Shown here piece by piece: positions 36,911 to 46,559 of a DNA stretch of 64,000 nucleotides. The position numbers and the translations under genes are program-made. Origin of the DNA: Coprobacter tertius. Lineage in GTDB: Bacteria > Bacteroidota > Bacteroidia > Bacteroidales > Coprobacteraceae. Numbering within the stretch: the first letter of the stretch is position 1; each line of letters begins with the position of its first letter. The stretch spans positions 124,001 to 188,000 of the forward strand of contig NZ_JANDHW010000007.1 in the NCBI RefSeq assembly GCF_024330105.1. Reading direction: 5' to 3'. The notes beneath the pieces are model-generated. The model made no database searches, was not told the DNA's origin, and saw nothing but the letters and a program-made list of their open reading frames with translations.

Positions 36911-37828
36911 ATGTATTGTATTGAAGCCATACATATTACTAAAAATTACACTCGCCACACAGCACTTGAAGATGTAACAGTAAAAGTACCCCAAAACGTC
37001 ATATACGGATTACTGGGTCCCAACGGAGCAGGCAAAACTTCGCTTATTCGTATATTCAACCGTATAACATTACCAGACAAAGGCAAAATATTTTTCAATG
37101 GACATTCTTTACAAGATAAAGATGTACAATATATCGGTTATCTGCCAGAAGAACGTGGATTATATAAAAAAATGAAAGTTGGAGAACATATTATTTATAT
37201 CGGCCGACTAAAAGGAATGAGTAAAAACGATGCTTCGAAAGAAATGCATGGATGGCTTGAAAAATTCGGTATCGGTGAATGGGAAAACAAACGTATCGAC
37301 GAACTATCGAAAGGAATGCAGCAAAAAATACAATTTATTGTAACGGTAATGCACAGTCCGAAGCTACTTATTTTGGACGAACCTTTTAGTGGATTTGATC
37401 CGATAAATGCCAATTTACTGAAATCGGAAATTTTAGAGTTTAAAAAAAAGGGGACGACAATTATTATTTCTACCCATAACATGGAATCGGTAGAAGAACT
37501 TTGCGACGAAATATCTTTAATCAATCATTCACATGTCATACTCGAAGGGAATGTAGATTCGATCCGTAAATCCCATAAAAAAAATATTTTCCGTATCGAA
37601 AGCAATAATCTCATACCGGTTTCTGATAATAGACATTTTCATATTCTCTCTCAACTGGAAGACAAACACAAACAAATTACTTTTCTGCAAAAAGACAAAG
37701 ACATAAGATCAAATGAAATATTAAAAGAACTGGTTAATATTTGTGACATTACCGCATTTGAAGAAATTCTTCCTACAATGAACGAAATCTTTATTGAGGC
37801 GGTAACGTCCGGCGATATAAAATCATAA
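36911..37828 (+). CDS. ABC transporter ATP-binding protein (NatA type)
   Basis: A 305-residue nucleotide-binding subunit. Walker A GPNGAGKT (36-43), signature LSKGMQQK (132-139), Walker B LLILDEP (152-158) and the switch His (STHNMES) are intact. The C-terminal 80 residues resemble the NatA/drug-exporter accessory domain. It starts 9 bases after dnaG and ends 8 bases before the permease. The NatAB name implies sodium export, but the substrate is unproven. Confidence 0.92.
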   Translation: MYCIEAIHITKNYTRHTALEDVTVKVPQNVIYGLLGPNGAGKTSLIRIFNRITLPDKGKIFFNGHSLQDKDVQYIGYLPEERGLYKKMKVGEHIIYIGRLKGMSKNDASKEMHGWLEKFGIGEWENKRIDELSKGMQQKIQFIVTVMHSPKLLILDEPFSGFDPINANLLKSEILEFKKKGTTIIISTHNMESVEELCDEISLINHSHVILEGNVDSIRKSHKKNIFRIESNNLIPVSDNRHFHILSQLEDKHKQITFLQKDKDIRSNEILKELVNICDITAFEEILPTMNEIFIEAVTSGDIKS

Positions 37829-37836
37829 GAAATAAA

Positions 37837-39123
37837 ATGAAAAAAATAGGTCTTGTCATACAACGAGAATATATTAACAGAGTAAAGAAAAAATCATTTA
37901 TTCTGATGACTTTTTTAGCCCCTTTATTAATGGGTTCCTTGATTATGGTCCCTTTATGGCTCTCTTCTTTTTCCGATAACACAACACGTAACATTTATGT
38001 GATAGACAGCACAGGACTATATGCCGATGTGTTTCGATCTTCCGATAATTATACATTCAGTTACTCGAAAAACAACTTTTACCCCGACCGCCAAACTGAT
38101 CAACCTTACGCGTATATAGTAATTACCGATAATTTGCTTACCCACCCGAAAAGTATCGCCATATATTCAGATAAACAGGTAAGTCTCGACTTTAAGAAAT
38201 CGATACAAGACCGAATGAACCAATGGTTAGGTGAACAAAAACTCCTATCCTATAACATACCGGAAATAAAAAAAATTATCGAAAATACAAAAATCAATAT
38301 CGATATACCGACTATCGTTCTTAACCAAGATGGTAGCAGGCAAGAAACCTCAGCCGAGTTTGCTACTTTGATCGGTATGTCCAGTACTTTGATCATCTAC
38401 CTTTTTCTACTCCTTTATGGGGCACAAATCATGCAAAGCGTAATGCAAGAAAAAACCAACCGCATTGTAGAAATTATGGTGTCCTCAGTAAGGCCATTCG
38501 ACCTCATGTTCGGCAAAATCATTGCTGTTGGACTCGTCGGGCTTACCCAGCTTTTTCTATGGCTAATACTTTTTTCCATTCTTATTATTTTTTTCGGCAT
38601 AACATTCGGTATTTCAGAAATTTCAGCTCTTGCATCCGGACAACTGACATCAGCCACACTGATACAAAATAACGAAATCTTACAAATGATATCAGGCATA
38701 CCCTTTACAAACCTCATTTTTTCCTTTATATTCTATTTTATCGGAGGTTATTTACTTTATGCATCCGTTTTCGCTGCAATCGGATCGGCTGTTGATACCG
38801 AATCAGATACACAACAATTTATGATACCGGTTACAGTCCTCATCATTTTTGCACTTTATACAGGATTATATAGCGCTCAAAATCCTGATGGGCCGCTTGC
38901 TCTTTGGTGTTCATTCATTCCATTTACTTCTCCTATCGTAATGATGGTAAGAATTCCGTTTGGAGTTCCTTTTTGGCAAATCATTCTTTCCCTGTTAATT
39001 CTGGCTGGAACAGCGATCTGCTCTATCTGGGCATCAGGACGCGTTTATCGTATCGGAATATTGATGTACGGAAAGAAAAACAATTATCATGATCTGCTAA
39101 AATGGATAAGATCTAAAAATTGA
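37837..39123 (+). CDS. ABC-2 type transporter permease (NatB type)
   Basis: A 428-residue membrane subunit that pairs with the ATPase upstream. It has one N-terminal transmembrane segment (SFILMTFLAPLLMGSLIMVPLWL), a periplasmic domain of about 140 residues, then five or six membrane segments (ATLIGMSSTLIIYLFLLLY, VGLVGLTQLFLWLILFSIL, LIFSFIFYFIGGYLLYAS and others). The conserved cytoplasmic element MQEKTNRIVEIMVSSVRPFDLMFGK is the ABC-2 NatB signature. Confidence 0.9.
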   Translation: MKKIGLVIQREYINRVKKKSFILMTFLAPLLMGSLIMVPLWLSSFSDNTTRNIYVIDSTGLYADVFRSSDNYTFSYSKNNFYPDRQTDQPYAYIVITDNLLTHPKSIAIYSDKQVSLDFKKSIQDRMNQWLGEQKLLSYNIPEIKKIIENTKINIDIPTIVLNQDGSRQETSAEFATLIGMSSTLIIYLFLLLYGAQIMQSVMQEKTNRIVEIMVSSVRPFDLMFGKIIAVGLVGLTQLFLWLILFSILIIFFGITFGISEISALASGQLTSATLIQNNEILQMISGIPFTNLIFSFIFYFIGGYLLYASVFAAIGSAVDTESDTQQFMIPVTVLIIFALYTGLYSAQNPDGPLALWCSFIPFTSPIVMMVRIPFGVPFWQIILSLLILAGTAICSIWASGRVYRIGILMYGKKNNYHDLLKWIRSKN

Positions 39124-39212
39124 TGTTATATTCTATCTTGTAAAACGGTACCAAAAACACATCATTTCATTGTTTTTATTATAGAAAAATTTCTTTATTA
39201 AAAAGGAATACC

Positions 39213-39347
39213 TATTTTTGTGTAGGTCTTTCGCACCGGCAAAATAAAAAATTGCCGGAAAACCGTCCTTTATAGAATAGGACTATATGGCAACGGCGAA
39301 GAAAGTCTTTTTGTACTTAAATCACAAAAAACTAACAGACAAACACT
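39213..39347 (+). promoter_or_regulatory. mutA promoter and structured leader
   Basis: TATTTTTG (39213-39220) fits TAnnTTTG. The leader then has two hairpins: CCGGCAA/TTGCCGG (39236-39242 with 39252-39258) and GTCCT/AGGAC (39265-39269 with 39279-39283). A 24-codon frame starts at ATG 39287 and ends at 39361, overlapping the mutA start codon in another frame. I see no cobalamin-riboswitch sequence. Confidence 0.4.
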
Positions 39348-41204
39348 ATGGCAGATTGTAGAGAAAAGCTGTTCGACCAATTTCCCCCGGTTAGTACCGA
39401 AGAATGGATGGAAAAAGTGACAGCAGACCTGAAGGGCGCCGACTTTAATAAGAAACTCGTGTGGCGCACAAACGAAGGTTTCAGTGTAAAACCTATGTAT
39501 AGGGCAGAAGATACCGAAAACCTGAGAATAACAAACTCTAAACCGGGTGAATATCCCTATATCAGAGGAACAAAAGATAACAACGACTGGCTTATCAGAC
39601 AAGAAATAGAGGTTACCGATGTTATATCAGCAAACTCAAAAGCAAAAGAAATATTGGGTAAAGGTATCAATTCGATCGGATTCCATCTACAAGCAGAAAA
39701 TATCACTTCCGAGAAAATCGCCCTTTTGCTAAAAGGTATCGATCCTGAAACAACAGAACTCAATTTTCACTCATGCGTAAAACATGCAAAAAAATTAGTG
39801 GAAATTCTTAGTGAGTATTTTAAACAACAAAAAATTGATACACAAAAAACAAAGGGTTCGATTAACTATGATCCTTTTAAACGTTTGCTGAAACATGGTC
39901 GCGACTTCGAAGGCATAGCCTCATTAGCTGCAGATCTTATTAAAGCAGCCGCAGGATTGCCCAAATATCGCATACTCTCTGTAGACGCATATCTGCTAAA
40001 TAATGCGGGTTCTTATATTTCCCAAGAACTCGGATTTGCACTTGCTTGGGGAAACGAATGGCTATCCTCTCTTACCGACGCAGGCTTGAGTGCAGATGAT
40101 GTTGCTAAAAAAATTAAATTCAACTTCGGCATTTCCTCTAATTATTTTATGGAAATCGCCAAATTCAGAGCCGCCAGAATGCTTTGGGCACAAATCGTAT
40201 CGGCCTATTCACCTGCTTGCAGTTGTGCTCCCAAAATGAAAATACATGCACAAACCTCACAATTTAATATGACAATTTATGATGCGCATGTAAATTTATT
40301 ACGTTCTCAAACCGAAACTATGTCTGCAGCATTATCGGGTGTAGACTCTATTACGGTAACACCTTTTGACATTACTTATAAAGAGCCTGATGATTTCTCG
40401 GAAAGGATTGCCAGAAATCAGCAACTTTTATTAAAAGAAGAATCTCATTTCGATAAAATAGTCGATCCTGGAGCAGGATCTTATTATATAGAAAATCTTA
40501 CCGTATCGATCGCAGAACAAGCGTGGAAACTATTCCTCGAAACAGAAGATAAAGGCGGATTCTATCAGGCATTGAAAAGTGGATTTATACAAGATCAGAT
40601 CAATGCCTCATCAATAGCAAGACACGCTGCTATTGCCAAACGAAAAGAAATTCTTTTGGGAACGAACCAGTACCCTAACTTCAACGAAACCGCCTTTCAA
40701 AAGATTAAAAAAGAATCGAATGGTTGCGGTTGCAAATCACATGGATGTATTCCTGACTTCCCCACCCTCAATTTCAGCCGCGGAGCGAGTGACTTCGAAA
40801 CATTAAGACTGGCAACAGAAAAATCAGGCAAACGTCCCAACGTGTTTATGCTCACAATCGGAAACTTGGCAATGCGTCTGGCTCGATCACAATTTTCTAG
40901 TAACTTCTTCGCTTGCGCTGGATATAAAATTATCGACAATCTCGGTTTCGATACTATACAAGCAGGCGTCGATGCCGCAATAAAAGCCAAAGCCGATATC
41001 GTCGTTCTTTGTTCGAGTGATGAAGAATACGCGACATTAGCACCCGAAGCCCAAAAAGTACTAGGAGACAAAGCTATTCTGGTTATCGCCGGAGCTCCCG
41101 AGTGCATGGAAGAATTGAAATCTCAAGGCATAGACCAATTTATAAATGTACGCAGTAACGTACTCGAAACATTGCAGGCATTTAACGCTAAATTATCAAT
41201 TTAA
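39348..41204 (+). CDS. mutA: Methylmalonyl-CoA mutase, small (beta) subunit
   Basis: The non-catalytic partner of MutB in the B12-dependent interconversion of succinyl-CoA and methylmalonyl-CoA, the route to propionate in Bacteroidales. 618 residues: an N-terminal (beta/alpha)8 domain (residues about 1-450, with the [24 protein letters not shown] and [11 protein letters not shown] motifs) and a C-terminal flavodoxin-like domain (about 490-618). The catalytic Tyr/His and the DxHxxG cobalamin motif are absent, as expected for this subunit. A short cysteine-rich linker, [14 protein letters not shown] (about residues 461-475), is unusual. It is 17 bases upstream of mutB. Confidence 0.97.
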   Translation: MADCREKLFDQFPPVSTEEWMEKVTADLKGADFNKKLVWRTNEGFSVKPMYRAEDTENLRITNSKPGEYPYIRGTKDNNDWLIRQEIEVTDVISANSKAKEILGKGINSIGFHLQAENITSEKIALLLKGIDPETTELNFHSCVKHAKKLVEILSEYFKQQKIDTQKTKGSINYDPFKRLLKHGRDFEGIASLAADLIKAAAGLPKYRILSVDAYLLNNAGSYISQELGFALAWGNEWLSSLTDAGLSADDVAKKIKFNFGISSNYFMEIAKFRAARMLWAQIVSAYSPACSCAPKMKIHAQTSQFNMTIYDAHVNLLRSQTETMSAALSGVDSITVTPFDITYKEPDDFSERIARNQQLLLKEESHFDKIVDPGAGSYYIENLTVSIAEQAWKLFLETEDKGGFYQALKSGFIQDQINASSIARHAAIAKRKEILLGTNQYPNFNETAFQKIKKESNGCGCKSHGCIPDFPTLNFSRGASDFETLRLATEKSGKRPNVFMLTIGNLAMRLARSQFSSNFFACAGYKIIDNLGFDTIQAGVDAAIKAKADIVVLCSSDEEYATLAPEAQKVLGDKAILVIAGAPECMEELKSQGIDQFINVRSNVLETLQAFNAKLSI

Positions 41205-41221
41205 TCGAAAGACACAGAAAA

Positions 41222-43366
41222 ATGAAACCTGATTTCAAAAATATAAATATAACAACTGATGCGTTTACAGTTTCAAACTGTAATAATAACGCACCAAAAT
41301 CGGAACAGCCGACATGGCTTACTCCGGAATTAATCCCGGTAAAACCCATCTATACCAAAGAAGATCTCGAAGGTATGGAACATCTTAACTATGTAGCTGG
41401 TTTACCACCTTTTTTAAGAGGGCCGTACAGTGGTATGTACGCAATGCGTCCATGGACGATACGTCAATATGCCGGATTTTCAACAGCAGAAGAATCGAAT
41501 GCATTTTATCGACGAAATTTAGCATCAGGCCAAAAAGGATTGTCGGTGGCATTCGATCTTGCGACACACCGGGGATATGATGCCGATCACGAACGTGTAG
41601 TAGGAGACGTAGGTAAAGCCGGCGTTTCCATTTGCAGCCTCGAAGACATGAAAGTACTTTTCGAAGGAATACCCTTGAATAAAATGTCTGTATCTATGAC
41701 CATGAACGGTGCTGTTTTACCAATCATGGCTTTCTATATCAATGCCGGACTCGAACAAGGTGCCAAACTGGAAGAAATGGCCGGTACGATTCAGAACGAT
41801 ATTCTGAAAGAATTTATGGTACGTAATACATACATATATCCTCCCGAATTCTCGATGCGTATTATCGCCGATATTTTTGAATTTACTTCGCAATATATGC
41901 CTAAATTCAATTCGATCTCTATTTCGGGTTACCATATGCAAGAAGCCGGCGCAACTGCCGATATAGAACTGGCTTACACATTGGCCGATGGGCTTGAATA
42001 CTTGAGAGCCGGAGTAAATGCCGGAATGGATATCGACTCATTTGCCCCCCGGTTATCATTCTTTTGGGCAATTGGAATGAATTATTTTATGGAAATTGCT
42101 AAAATGCGTGCTGCACGTATGTTGTGGGCGAAAATCGTAAAACAATTCAATCCTAAAAATCCTAAATCATTAGCGTTGCGTACTCACTCACAAACTTCGG
42201 GATGGTCTTTGACCGAACAAGATCCCTTTAATAATGTAGGACGTACTTGTATAGAAGCAATGGGTGCAGCACAAGGTCATACGCAATCGCTACATACCAA
42301 TGCCCTCGATGAAGCGATTGCTCTGCCAACCGATTTTTCAGCTCGTATCGCCCGTAATACCCAGATATATATACAAGAAGAAACGTATGTAACTAAAGAG
42401 GTAGATCCTTGGGCAGGATCATATTACGTAGAATGGCTGACTAACGAATTGGCGCATAAAGCCTGGGAACACATTCAGGAAATCGAGAAACTCGGCGGTA
42501 TGGCGAAAGCTATCGAAACGGGATTACCTAAATTACGGATCGAAGAAGCTGCCGCCCGCACACAAGCCCGAATCGACTCCGGTAAACAAACGATTGTCGG
42601 CGTAAACAAATATCGTCTCGAGAAAGAAGATCCGATCGATATTCTCGAAGTGGATAATACCTCGGTACGAAAACAGCAAATCGCACGTCTCAACGACTTA
42701 AAAGCTCACCGTGACGAAAACGCTGTAAAAGAAGCATTAGCTGCAATTACAGAATGTGTAAAAACAAAAAAAGGAAATTTGCTCGACCTTGCCGTAAAAG
42801 CAGCAAAAGTAAGAGCTACTTTAGGAGAAATATCTGATGCCTGCGAAGTTGTCGTAGGACGTTATAAAGCAATTATAAGAACTATTTCAGGCGTGTATTC
42901 TTCAGAAACAAAACAAGATGCCGATTTTATCAGGGCAACTCAACTGGCCGAAAAATTCGCGAAAAAAGAAGGTCGTCAACCCCGCATCATGATCGCAAAA
43001 ATGGGCCAGGACGGACACGACCGCGGTGCAAAAGTGGTTGCGACAGGTTATGCCGATTGTGGATTTGACGTCGATATGGGCCCATTATTTCAAACCCCGG
43101 CAGAAGCTGCACGGCAAGCTGTTGAAAACGACGTACATGTTTTAGGAGTATCTTCCTTGGCTGCAGGACATAAGACATTGGTACCCCAAGTAATCGAAGA
43201 ACTTAAAAAACTCGGTCGAGAAGATATAATCGTAATTGCTGGTGGTGTAATACCCGCACAAGACTATAATTTCTTATATGAAGCGGGTGTAGCTGCAATA
43301 TTCGGCCCGGGTAGTTCTGTTTCTAAAGCGGCATGTCAAATTCTTGATATTTTACTCGACGAATAA
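41222..43366 (+). CDS. mutB: Methylmalonyl-CoA mutase, large (alpha) subunit
   Basis: The catalytic subunit, a radical enzyme using adenosylcobalamin. 714 residues, normal length. The substrate barrel contains [47 protein letters not shown] and [13 protein letters not shown]. The C-terminal domain has the cobalamin motif DGHDRGAKV (around residues 597-605), whose His replaces the lower axial ligand, followed by [19 protein letters not shown] and GVIPAQDY. It is co-transcribed with mutA. No epimerase or MeaB-type chaperone follows directly; a terminator does. Confidence 0.98.
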   Translation: MKPDFKNINITTDAFTVSNCNNNAPKSEQPTWLTPELIPVKPIYTKEDLEGMEHLNYVAGLPPFLRGPYSGMYAMRPWTIRQYAGFSTAEESNAFYRRNLASGQKGLSVAFDLATHRGYDADHERVVGDVGKAGVSICSLEDMKVLFEGIPLNKMSVSMTMNGAVLPIMAFYINAGLEQGAKLEEMAGTIQNDILKEFMVRNTYIYPPEFSMRIIADIFEFTSQYMPKFNSISISGYHMQEAGATADIELAYTLADGLEYLRAGVNAGMDIDSFAPRLSFFWAIGMNYFMEIAKMRAARMLWAKIVKQFNPKNPKSLALRTHSQTSGWSLTEQDPFNNVGRTCIEAMGAAQGHTQSLHTNALDEAIALPTDFSARIARNTQIYIQEETYVTKEVDPWAGSYYVEWLTNELAHKAWEHIQEIEKLGGMAKAIETGLPKLRIEEAAARTQARIDSGKQTIVGVNKYRLEKEDPIDILEVDNTSVRKQQIARLNDLKAHRDENAVKEALAAITECVKTKKGNLLDLAVKAAKVRATLGEISDACEVVVGRYKAIIRTISGVYSSETKQDADFIRATQLAEKFAKKEGRQPRIMIAKMGQDGHDRGAKVVATGYADCGFDVDMGPLFQTPAEAARQAVENDVHVLGVSSLAAGHKTLVPQVIEELKKLGREDIIVIAGGVIPAQDYNFLYEAGVAAIFGPGSSVSKAACQILDILLDE

Positions 43367-43390
43367 TATCGTATTGAATTTTTAAATACT

Positions 43391-43422
43391 AAGGGGCTGT
43401 CCAAAAAGTCGGATAGCCCCTT
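43391..43422 (+). terminator. mutAB terminator hairpin
   Basis: AAGGGGCTGTCC pairs with GGATAGCCCCTT, with one G-T pair and an 8-base loop. It is 25 bases after the mutB stop. The T-tract is short (TTGCTG), so termination may be partial. Confidence 0.65.
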
Positions 43423-43705
43423 GCTGTAATTTACAGTTCAGTAGTAAAAGAAGAAAAGTTATCCTTATTCCCTGATAGAAAAAATAATAATCTCAAGTTT
43501 ATTGAATGATATTTATTTATAGACTTACACGCTGTAAGTTAAAAAATAAGAAGTTGATTTTTTCGACTTACATTTTTTCTCATTACTTAATTTAACATAT
43601 TTATTTTCCAATAGAATATTTTTCTACAAGAAAATATTTGTATATTTGCAATGATATTTGAGAAACAACTCAAGTAAAACAATATTTTCAATAAATAATA
43701 ACAAC
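43423..43705 (+). other. Gene-free stretch with hairpins and the ferredoxin promoter
   Basis: About 280 AT-rich bases. CTGTAATTTACAG (starting 43424) is a near palindrome. ACTTACA/TGTAAGT forms a 7-bp hairpin (43523-43529 with 43533-43539). TATATTTG (43641-43648) is a good -7 box for the downstream 4Fe-4S gene, though no TTTG box lies at the usual distance. No reading frame is supported. Confidence 0.5.
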
Positions 43706-43891
43706 ATGGCAATTAAAATAAATCCAGACCTTTGTCCACAAAATCATCGTTGTCCCCTTATAAAAATGTGCCCTAAAGAAGCTATTTCACAAGTCGGGAA
43801 CCAATTACCACAAATCTCCGAGGAAAAATGCATCGAATGCGGAAAATGTATAAAATCATGCGGCATGCATGCAATAAGCTTTTACCATTAA
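43706..43891 (+). CDS. Small 4Fe-4S ferredoxin-like protein
   Basis: A 61-residue protein; I use ATG 43706 because the 16 residues before it (from 43658) are asparagine/serine-rich and unlike the family. The C-terminal motif CIECGKCIKSC is a complete [4Fe-4S] ligand set. The N-terminal motif CPQNHRCPLIKMCPKEA provides three further cysteines spaced CX5CX5CP, an irregular second set that could complete a second cluster only with a non-standard ligand. It precedes the DoxD-DoxA gene by 94 bases in the same direction. It may carry electrons to that membrane protein; this link is inferred. Confidence 0.8.
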   Translation: MAIKINPDLCPQNHRCPLIKMCPKEAISQVGNQLPQISEEKCIECGKCIKSCGMHAISFYH

Positions 43892-43985
43892 CTATTGTTT
43901 ATTTATCTTATTTTTCAATAACATAAATATATACACCATATTATTAAAAAATAAAATTTATATTTATATGAAAATATAGAATATT

Positions 43986-45023
43986 ATGGGAAACTTAAAC
44001 AAAAAAGATGAAATTGGCAGTTATGCCCTGTCGGGAATGTTTACTTTATCATTAAGATTAATTGTAGGATGGACCTATTTTTCGGCATTCTGGAGAAGAG
44101 TAGTTCTTGAAAATAAACTAATTCCTGACGATCCCGGATATATAGGTGAAAAATTCAACCACTTCTTACCTAATTCGATCGGAATAAAACCAATAATAGA
44201 ATATTTGGTAAGTAACCCCGATTTACTTTGGTGGGCAATGATCATATTTACAATCATCGAAGGTATTGTCGGTTTATTATTCATGTTAGGTTTTTTAACC
44301 CGATTGATGAGCATCGGTATATTTCTACTTGCAGTCGGTATACTCTCGGGATCGGGATGGTTAGGAACAACCTGTTTAGATGAGTGGCAAATCGGTATTT
44401 TAGGAATGGCTGCAGGATTCACACTATTTTTTACCGGAGGTGGTAAATATTCATTAGATGCATTGCTATCAAACAAAGTTCAATTTTTTCAAAAAAACAA
44501 ATACATCCCCTGGATTACTTCTGGTGCACTGCCTGTAAATGATAAAATATTAAAAAAAGTATTCTTATCGGGTACAGTGTTAGTATTTGGTTTCTCACTA
44601 TTCACCAATCAGGTTTTTCACGGTGGTGTATGGGGAAAACTACATAACAAATCGGTAAAGCCCAAAATTGAAATAACCGAAAGTGCCATTAAAAATGAGA
44701 CTCTCTCATTCACAATATACCGCACCGAAGGAGTAGACGTATACGGATCTTTTTTAATTGGATTAACTTTAAAAGCCCCTAATGGAAATATTGTATACCA
44801 AAAAAACGGAGATGAACTGGCTGAATTCCCACCCCAAAATATTATAAACAAATATGTCGCAAAAATCAAACCGGGAAAACACAGTTTAGTAATCCCTCTC
44901 GGAAGTAAAGCCGAAATAAAGATTCGAGATCCCAAAATACAAAATCTTCTTAAAGGTAAATATGTATTGATTCTTACCGATATCAGCGGACTTACCTGGA
45001 GTAAAGAAATAACCGTTAATTAA
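43986..45023 (+). CDS. DoxX-family membrane protein, fused DoxD-DoxA (thiosulfate:quinone oxidoreductase-like)
   Basis: A 345-residue protein. The first 190 residues have four to five membrane segments of the DoxX/DoxD type (TLSLRLIVGWTYFSAFW, LLWWAMIIFTIIEGIVGLLFMLGF, MSIGIFLLAVGILSGSGWLG, IGILGMAAGFTLFFTGGG) with an ENKLI/FNHFLP periplasmic stretch. After a further hydrophobic helix (VFLSGTVLVFGFSLF), the C-terminal 120 residues are a soluble beta domain matching DoxA (FTIYRTEGVDVYGSFLIGLTLKA, then GKYVLILTDISGLTWSKEI). In Acidianus these are separate subunits of thiosulfate:quinone oxidoreductase; here they are fused. A reductive or sulfur-linked role in an anaerobe is unproven. Confidence 0.8.
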   Translation: MGNLNKKDEIGSYALSGMFTLSLRLIVGWTYFSAFWRRVVLENKLIPDDPGYIGEKFNHFLPNSIGIKPIIEYLVSNPDLLWWAMIIFTIIEGIVGLLFMLGFLTRLMSIGIFLLAVGILSGSGWLGTTCLDEWQIGILGMAAGFTLFFTGGGKYSLDALLSNKVQFFQKNKYIPWITSGALPVNDKILKKVFLSGTVLVFGFSLFTNQVFHGGVWGKLHNKSVKPKIEITESAIKNETLSFTIYRTEGVDVYGSFLIGLTLKAPNGNIVYQKNGDELAEFPPQNIINKYVAKIKPGKHSLVIPLGSKAEIKIRDPKIQNLLKGKYVLILTDISGLTWSKEITVN

Positions 45024-45143
45024 TTCTGAGCATTTTTTTGAACTCATATTTTTTTGCCCTAATACCGAGTAATACAAGATATAGGGAGCTTGTAAAACAA
45101 GTTATTTATTATACGATAATCCCTGTGTTTTTATAAAAAGTAA

Positions 45144-45151
45144 TATATTTG
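45144..45151 (+). promoter_or_regulatory. radA promoter, -7 box TATATTTG
   Basis: TATATTTG matches the Bacteroidota consensus and sits 25 bases before the preferred radA start (45176). This short distance also argues against the longer start at 45149, which would lie at or before the transcription start. Confidence 0.6.
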
Positions 45152-45175
45152 CCTTATCAACCAGAAATTAGAAGA

Positions 45176-46543
45176 ATGGCAAAAAATAAATCGGTATATG
45201 TATGCAGCAGTTGTGGCGCCGATTCTCCAAAATGGATCGGGAAATGTCCCGTTTGTGGAGAATGGAATACTTATGTCGAAGAAGTCTTAACAAAAAAACC
45301 AGTAAATAAAACAGTCTATGTCTCTGAAGAGAATCGAAAAATAAAACCGCTACGGCTTCACGAAATCGTTACCAGCGAGGAAGTACGTATCGACCTGCAT
45401 AATACTGAACTAAACCGGGTATTAGGGGGCGGTTTGGTTCCGGGATCACTGGTTCTTATTGGCGGCGAGCCTGGAATCGGCAAATCTACACTTGTATTGC
45501 AGACTGTTTTGGGAATAGCTGATAAAAAAATACTTTATATATCCGGAGAAGAAAGTGCACGACAATTGAAACTACGAGCCGACCGGTTAGATAGTTCCAA
45601 TGCGGATTGTTATATCGTATGCGAAACTTCCCTCGAAAATATTTTCGTACACATTAAAAATACAAAACCAGATATCGTCATTATCGATTCGATACAAACC
45701 ATTTCAACTGAAACTATCGAATCTTCTCCCGGTAGTGTATCCCAAGTACGGGAATGTTCAGCATCGATTTTAAAATTCGCAAAAGAAACGGGAACCCCGG
45801 TTATCCTCATCGGACATATTAATAAAGAAGGCAGTATCGCTGGACCAAAAGTTCTGGAACATATTGTGGATACTGTTTTACAATTCGAAGGAGATCAACA
45901 TTATATGTACCGTATATTACGCTCGATAAAAAACCGTTTTGGAAGCACAGCAGAGTTGGGTATTTACGAAATGCGACAAAACGGACTCCGGGAAGTAAGT
46001 AACCCGTCGGAATTATTACTATCACAAAATCATGAAGGACTAAGCGGTGTAGCTATCGCAGCCGCGATTGAAGGAATCCGGCCTTTCCTGATCGAAACGC
46101 AGGCATTGGTAAGTACTGCTGCCTATGGGACTCCTCAACGTTCTGCAACTGGATTCGACCTGAGACGTATGAATATGCTCTTAGCGGTTCTCGAAAAACG
46201 AGTCGGTTTTAAACTGGCACAAAAAGACGTATTCTTAAATATTGCAGGCGGTTTAAGAGTAAATGATCCGGCTATGGATCTGGCGATTATAAGTTCCATA
46301 CTTTCCTCAAATATGGATGTAGCTATTGAAGGCCAAACCTGTATGACAGGAGAAGTAGGACTTTCGGGAGAAATAAGACCGGTAAATCGGATAGAGCAAA
46401 GAATTCTCGAAGCCGAAAAATTAGGATTCGGGCACATTGTTATTCCATATAATAATCTGAAAGGATTCGATTCGAAAAAACTTAACATCGAGATTATCCC
46501 TGTAAAAAAAGTAGAAGAAGCTTTCAGACAACTATTCGGATAA
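45176..46543 (+). CDS. radA: DNA repair protein RadA
   Basis: A RecA-like branch-migration helicase. 455 residues from ATG 45176 (MAKNKSVYVCSSCGADSPKW). The zinc finger has C10, C13, C24 and C27, Walker A is GEPGIGKST (97-105), the RadA-specific KNRFG motif is present (IKNRFGST), and the C-terminal Lon-like domain follows (VGFKLAQKDVFLNIAGGLRVNDPAMDLAI). It is followed after 16 bases by the FAD dehydrogenase gene, so the two may share a transcript. Confidence 0.97.
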   Translation: MAKNKSVYVCSSCGADSPKWIGKCPVCGEWNTYVEEVLTKKPVNKTVYVSEENRKIKPLRLHEIVTSEEVRIDLHNTELNRVLGGGLVPGSLVLIGGEPGIGKSTLVLQTVLGIADKKILYISGEESARQLKLRADRLDSSNADCYIVCETSLENIFVHIKNTKPDIVIIDSIQTISTETIESSPGSVSQVRECSASILKFAKETGTPVILIGHINKEGSIAGPKVLEHIVDTVLQFEGDQHYMYRILRSIKNRFGSTAELGIYEMRQNGLREVSNPSELLLSQNHEGLSGVAIAAAIEGIRPFLIETQALVSTAAYGTPQRSATGFDLRRMNMLLAVLEKRVGFKLAQKDVFLNIAGGLRVNDPAMDLAIISSILSSNMDVAIEGQTCMTGEVGLSGEIRPVNRIEQRILEAEKLGFGHIVIPYNNLKGFDSKKLNIEIIPVKKVEEAFRQLFG

Positions 46544-46559
46544 ACATAACCAATTAAAA

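Noticed and set aside
39124-39347. Possible cobalamin riboswitch before B12-dependent mutAB
   Set aside because: The leader is only about 130 bases and lacks the conserved B12-box core; only two simple hairpins are seen.
40697-41107. A 136-codon open frame antisense to mutA
   Set aside because: It lies wholly inside a well-conserved gene, has no promoter and no recognisable protein features; a shadow of mutA codon usage.
15364-43572. A 16-base exact repeat ATTTTTTCGACTTACA at 15364-15379 and 43557-43572
   Set aside because: One 16-base match is expected by chance in 64 kb of AT-rich DNA; the surroundings are unrelated.
44075-44476. A 133-codon open frame antisense to the DoxD part
   Set aside because: Composition is the mirror of membrane-helix codons; no start-region signals.
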